From Cytophagaceae bacterium (GTDB lineage: Bacteria > Bacteroidota > Bacteroidia > Cytophagales > Spirosomataceae): a stretch of 64,000 bases of DNA. Both the position numbers and the translations under genes were made by a program. A model generated the notes under the pieces. It was given only the letters and a program-made list of their open reading frames with translations. It was not told the origin of the DNA and did not search any database. This document shows, in pieces, positions 60,660 to 64,000 of the stretch. Each line of letters opens with the position of its first letter. Within the stretch, counting starts at the first letter, position 1. The stretch spans positions 1 through 64,000 of the forward strand of contig JAIYBU010000201.1 of NCBI GenBank assembly GCA_027488335.1, written 5' to 3'.

Positions 60660-61076
60660 GGTTAAAATATCTAAAAACTCTTCTGCTTTAATGAGGTTAA
60701 ATGAAGGAAAAGGAACATTTTTCAAAACAGAGAAATATCGGTCATTCGTTACTAAAAAATCTGCTTGAGAAGCAACATACACATCAACAAATTTATTATC
60801 ATCTGGGTCTTGCTCTATAAGATTCCATTGATAAAATACATCTTGTCGATAAATATTTTCAAGGTGTAAAATCAATTCTAAAACATCGTTAACAATTTGT
60901 TTGCTATACCTTTTCTCTATTACTTCTTCATATTCTGTGATTATCTCATTATGCAGCACAAGTTCATACTTTCCATCAAGTAAAGCATCAAAAATAATTG
61001 AATAAGGCGATTTGTCAGCCAAAGACACTAAAAACACATTCGTATCTAATACGACTCTCAATTTATTGGTTTTCAT
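60654..61076 (-). CDS. PIN-domain toxin (COG1569 type)
   Basis: The 140-residue protein is a PIN-fold RNase: the first Asp in RVVLDTNVFLVSLAD (Asp11), the Glu in IITEYEEVIEKRY, and the acidic cluster EQDPDDNKFVDVYVASQADFLVTNDRYF. Length and motif order fit the COG1569/TIGR00305 'putative toxin-antitoxin system toxin' group. Its start overlaps the antitoxin by 14 bp, the standard TA arrangement with the antitoxin first. Target RNA is unknown. It may alternatively be a chromosomal remnant with a regulatory role. Confidence 0.83.
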   Translation of the reverse strand: MKTNKLRVVLDTNVFLVSLADKSPYSIIFDALLDGKYELVLHNEIITEYEEVIEKRYSKQIVNDVLELILHLENIYRQDVFYQWNLIEQDPDDNKFVDVYVASQADFLVTNDRYFSVLKNVPFPSFNLIKAEEFLDILTK

Positions 61077-61275
61077 CGTTCAACCAATCTTTCATAGTTT
61101 CAGGTGTATAGCCTTTTTCTTCCCAAATTTGGTTTGTTTGCTGGCGAATACGTTTGGCAAAAAAGCCTACTAAAACTTTTTTTAAGTCTTTTAATTCGTC
61201 TTCTGGAAGTTCGTAGGCAAACGTATTTAGTAGTTCAACCTGTACGTTTGTTAGTTTTTGGGTAGCTACCGACAT
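61063..61275 (-). CDS. Putative antitoxin of the PIN toxin
   Basis: The 70-residue protein MSVATQKLTNVQVELLNTFA...EDELKDLKKVLVGFFAKRIRQ has a helical, acidic layout with a C-terminal part WEEKGYTPETMKDWLND that resembles the toxin-binding tail of small antitoxins. No clear ribbon-helix-helix or AbrB domain is seen, so DNA binding is not established. It lies directly upstream of the PIN gene with 14 bp overlap and has its own promoter box. Confidence 0.72.
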   Translation of the reverse strand: MSVATQKLTNVQVELLNTFAYELPEDELKDLKKVLVGFFAKRIRQQTNQIWEEKGYTPETMKDWLNDENQ

Positions 61276-61297
61276 AGTTTTTAATCATTTTAATAAT

Positions 61298-61305
61298 CAA
61301 ATATA
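61298..61305 (-). promoter_or_regulatory. Promoter -7 box for the toxin-antitoxin pair
   Basis: TATATTTG on the minus strand, 22 nt before the antitoxin ATG; the -33 position has ATG where TTG is expected. Confidence 0.5.
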
Positions 61306-61403
61306 CAAATTTTTATCATACATACATTTCTATCATGCTAAACCCCACTTTTTCACTAACTTGAGTCTGAAAACTTCTATTTAACCATCAAACTCAAACA
61401 GTC

Positions 61404-63050
61404 ATGCAATATTCTTTTTATAAGAGTATATTTCTCTACTTTTGTTTATTTCAATATACTTTCGCTCAAACCAAAATCCGAAAAGCCGATGTCATTATTT
61501 ATGGCGGAACTTCCGCTGCTATAACCGCCGCCGTTCAAGTAAAAAAAATGGGCAAATCGGTTATCGTTGTATCGCCTGATAAACACTTGGGCGGACTTTC
61601 GTCAGGAGGTTTGGGTTTTACCGATACTGGTAATAAACAAGTTATTGGTGGGCTTTCTCGTGAATTTTACCAACGACTTTACACACATTATCAAAATACG
61701 GACTCTTGGAAATGGCAAAAAAGAGAAGAATACGGCAATAAAGGGCAAGGAACACCCGCCCTCGACGGAGCAAATCGCACCATGTGGATTTTTGAACCAC
61801 ACGCTGCTGAACAAATTTTTGAAGATTTTGTAAAAGAAAATAGCCTCGTTGTTTATCGCAATGAATGGCTTGACCGCTCGGCAAAAGGTGTCACTAAAAC
61901 CTCTGGCAAGATTCGCTCTTTTCGCACCTTGAGCGGACAGATTTACGAAGGAAAAATGTTTATTGATGCCACTTACGAAGGCGATTTAATGGCTGCGGCT
62001 GGCGTAAGCTACCACGTTGGGCGTGAAGCCAACAGCGTTTATGGCGAAAAATGGAATGGCGTTCAGACCGAAGTTTTTCAGCACGGACACCATTTTAAAG
62101 CAAAAATTAGTCCTTATATCGTAGCAAATGACCCCAAAAGTGGACTTCTACCCGAAATTTCACCCGAACCAGCGGGCGAGTATGGCTCGGGTGATAATAA
62201 AATTCAAGCCTATTGTTTCAGAATGTGTTTGAGTAATCATCCCGAAAATCGAATTCCGTTTGCCAAACCCGATGGCTACGACCCCGCACGTTACGAGCTT
62301 TATGCACGAGTTTTTGCGAGCGGTTGGCGAGAAACTTTCGATAAGTTTGATGCTATTCCAAATCGAAAAACCGATACTAATAATCATGGACCATTTAGCA
62401 CAGACTATATCGGCAAAAACTACGATTACCCCGAAGCAACTTACGAGCGACGCCAACAAATCATCAAAGAACACGAGTTATACCAAAAAGGATTGATGTA
62501 TTTTTTGCAAAATGATAACCGTGTACCAAATGATGTGAGAGAAAAAATGCAACAATGGGGCTTGCCAAAAGATGAATTTATTGATAACGGAAATTGGCCA
62601 CACCAACTTTATATCCGTGAAGCTCGCCGAATGATAGGAAAATTTGTAATGAAAGAAGCCGATGCTTTGGGAAAAACGCTTGTTCCTAACCCAATCGGAA
62701 TGGGTTCTTATGCTTTGGACTCTCACAATGCCCAACGTTATATAAAATCCGACGGTCATGTGCAGAATGAAGGTGATATTGGCGTGCATCCAGCCAAACC
62801 TTATTCGATAGCTTATGAGTCTATCTTGCCGAAAGAAAATGAATGTAAAAATTTGTTAGTACCCGTTTGCGTGTCGAGTTCGCACATTGCTTATGGCTCG
62901 ATTCGGATGGAGCCTGTTTTTATGATTTTGGGGCAGTCGGCGGCGGTAGCAGCCGTGATGGCCATCAATGCTAAAACGATTCCGCATAAAATTCCATACT
63001 CTAAACTCAAAACCGAGCTTTTGAAAGAAAAACAGGTCTTAGAGTTATAA
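61404..63050 (+). CDS. Secreted FAD-dependent oxidoreductase (PF12831 type)
   Basis: The 548-residue protein has a signal peptide MQYSFYKSIFLYFCLFQYTFA, followed at once by the FAD-binding ADVIIYGGTSAAITAAVQVKKMGK and LGGLSSGGLGFTDTG. Later it has MFIDATYEGDLMAAAGVSYHVGRE and, near the end, LLVPVCVSSSHIAYGSIRMEPVFMILGQSAAVAAVMAI, the family's second FAD/substrate region. Members of this FAD_oxidored family in Bacteroidota are found with glycoside catabolism genes; the substrate is unknown. Export of a flavoprotein suggests a periplasmic carbohydrate oxidation. It is divergent from the TA pair. Confidence 0.85.
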   Translation: MQYSFYKSIFLYFCLFQYTFAQTKIRKADVIIYGGTSAAITAAVQVKKMGKSVIVVSPDKHLGGLSSGGLGFTDTGNKQVIGGLSREFYQRLYTHYQNTDSWKWQKREEYGNKGQGTPALDGANRTMWIFEPHAAEQIFEDFVKENSLVVYRNEWLDRSAKGVTKTSGKIRSFRTLSGQIYEGKMFIDATYEGDLMAAAGVSYHVGREANSVYGEKWNGVQTEVFQHGHHFKAKISPYIVANDPKSGLLPEISPEPAGEYGSGDNKIQAYCFRMCLSNHPENRIPFAKPDGYDPARYELYARVFASGWRETFDKFDAIPNRKTDTNNHGPFSTDYIGKNYDYPEATYERRQQIIKEHELYQKGLMYFLQNDNRVPNDVREKMQQWGLPKDEFIDNGNWPHQLYIREARRMIGKFVMKEADALGKTLVPNPIGMGSYALDSHNAQRYIKSDGHVQNEGDIGVHPAKPYSIAYESILPKENECKNLLVPVCVSSSHIAYGSIRMEPVFMILGQSAAVAAVMAINAKTIPHKIPYSKLKTELLKEKQVLEL

Positions 63051-63152
63051 TAACAAGTGTGTCACATTCAACTTGGTCCAAAATTTAAACCAAATAGTGC
63101 CACGCTTAACTGGTATTGACTAAATTTTCCTTATTTACTGCCAAAATAGCGT

Positions 63153-63160
63153 TACCTTTG
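63153..63160 (+). promoter_or_regulatory. Promoter -7 box TACCTTTG for the helicase gene
   Basis: It is a perfect TAnnTTTG; the -33 position has TTA instead of TTG at 19-nt spacing. The leader to 63245 is about 80 nt. Confidence 0.5.
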
Positions 63161-63244
63161 TGGGCTATTTTTAGCGTAAGTAAGGAATTTTTGTTATCTA
63201 AATCTGATAACAAACGGCCATTTAGATGGTCAATCGACAAAAAT

Positions 63245-64000
63245 ATGATGACTTTTAACGAATTAAATCTCAATAAACAGCTTCTCAATGCCCTCGAAGA
63301 GTTGGGTTATACTACGCCAACAACCATTCAGCAAAAAGTATTTTCGGTGGTGATGTCGGGCAAAGATGTATGCGGAATCGCACAGACGGGTACGGGTAAA
63401 ACCTTTGCTTATTTGCTACCGAGTTTGCGTCAGTATCAGTTTTCAAAAGAAAAAACTCCACAAATTCTTATTATTGTTCCAACCCGTGAGTTGGTAGTGC
63501 AGGTTGTAGAAGCAATTCAGAAACTAACAACTTACATGAGTGTAATGACCGTAGGTGTGTACGGTGGAGTCAATATCAAATCGCAAATCTTAGAGTTGAA
63601 AGAAGGTGTCGATATTTTAGTAGGAACACCTGGCCGATTGATTGATTTGCTGACGAGTGGGTTTATTAAGACAAAATCGCTCAAGAAACTTATCATTGAT
63701 GAAGTTGACGAAATGCTGAATTTGGGTTTCAGACCTCAACTCAAAAATATTCTTGATTTATTGCCAGTTCGACGCCAAAATTTGCTTTTTTCGGCCACAA
63801 TAACCGAAGAAGTTGAACAATTAATCGAAACGTATTTCAACGAACCTATCAGAGTAGAAGCTGCTCCAGCGGGTTCGCCTTTGGATAATATCTCGCAAAC
63901 ACTTTATCACGTTCCGAATTTCAATACGAAAGTAAATCTTTTGGAAATGTTGCTTGCGGAAGACGAAAGCATGAGTAAAGTGCTGATTTTTGCTGCAACC
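63245..64000 (+). CDS. DEAD-box RNA helicase, 3' truncated
   Basis: The gene is not on the ORF track because it runs off the window; two ATG codons (63245, 63248) start MMTFNELNLNKQLLNALEELGY. All 252 visible codons are open. Motifs are the Q motif (TTPTTIQQKVFSVV), Walker A AQTGTGKTFAYLLP, Ia PTRELVVQV, GG, TPGRLIDLL (Ib), motif II DEVDEMLNLGF in place of DEAD, and SATI (motif III). The RhlE/DeaD-type family unwinds RNA in ribosome assembly and decay. The conserved helicase C-terminal domain lies beyond the window, so subfamily is not fixed. Confidence 0.9.
   Translation, partial: MMTFNELNLNKQLLNALEELGYTTPTTIQQKVFSVVMSGKDVCGIAQTGTGKTFAYLLPSLRQYQFSKEKTPQILIIVPTRELVVQVVEAIQKLTTYMSVMTVGVYGGVNIKSQILELKEGVDILVGTPGRLIDLLTSGFIKTKSLKKLIIDEVDEMLNLGFRPQLKNILDLLPVRRQNLLFSATITEEVEQLIETYFNEPIRVEAAPAGSPLDNISQTLYHVPNFNTKVNLLEMLLAEDESMSKVLIFAAT

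Noticed and set aside
1-64000. tRNA, rRNA, riboswitch or CRISPR array
   Set aside because: No GTTCGA-type T-loop in a cloverleaf context, no rRNA-like block, no spacer-regular repeats and no recognisable riboswitch core were found by eye on either strand; a covariance-model search would be needed to exclude small RNAs.

Overview
The window is a visibly AT-rich chromosomal segment from a member of the Bacteroidota, most likely a cytophagal (Emticicia/Flectobacillus/Arcicella-like; genus is a guess). The reasons are lineage-typical proteins (fused two-domain 2-oxoacid dehydrogenase E1, DUF5916 and DUF2490 outer-membrane proteins, a DUF6807 PmoA-like protein, DUF1573, a PorV-like protein), near absence of Shine-Dalgarno sequences, and several promoters of the Bacteroidota form TTG-N19-TAnnTTTG. 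Almost everything is chromosomal housekeeping; I see no intact insertion sequence, prophage, CRISPR array, rRNA or tRNA.

Layout: 1-12.7 kb holds the 3' part of waaA, a YdcZ-type transporter, argB with an M20 deacylase, a trans-sulfuration PLP enzyme, a secreted subtilase, a Tat-exported serine hydrolase, a GT83-like glycosyltransferase-coaX-nadC operon and a PAS-LuxR regulator. 12.7-16.6 kb has a Crp/Fnr regulator between degenerate direct repeats and the E1 fusion gene. 16.9-21.5 kb has a DUF1573 protein and an ATP-grasp ligase / glutamine-synthetase-like / GntP permease cluster that looks like one uncharacterised amide-forming pathway. 21.6-27.7 kb carries DUF5916, a D-2-hydroxyacid dehydrogenase, a secreted duplicated-domain protein, and proB with two small genes. 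27.7-30.2 kb is gene-poor, with one beta-barrel gene and gene debris. 30.2-42.2 kb holds typA, DUF2490, DUF6807, an iron alcohol dehydrogenase, an RsmF-like methyltransferase, RluB with a repetitive tail, ComA, and DedA-PPC-aroE. 42.3-64 kb is a series of short transcription units: ferredoxin, YjjG, DinB, pirin, D-lactate dehydrogenase, PorV-like, tdk, xylB/MFS, a lipoprotein, YciI, LysE, a GT4 enzyme, M16 peptidase, a class V aminotransferase, a PIN toxin-antitoxin pair, an FAD oxidoreductase and the 5' part of a DEAD-box helicase.

Two architectural themes stand out. First, gene ends are marked by unusually long, often perfect hairpins (13-30 bp stems), many between convergent genes. Second, intergenic gaps contain several families of short dispersed repeats (GAATGANN octamers, GTAGGACAGGTT elements, CAATAGACGATAGT words, CCCTCT...GGTTGGG elements). 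The best candidates for something undescribed are the ATP-grasp/GS/GntP cluster, a 28-codon ORF that is almost only a signal peptide (37397-37483), an exported PPC-domain protein, and the 27.7-30.2 kb island with its 30-bp perfect palindrome.
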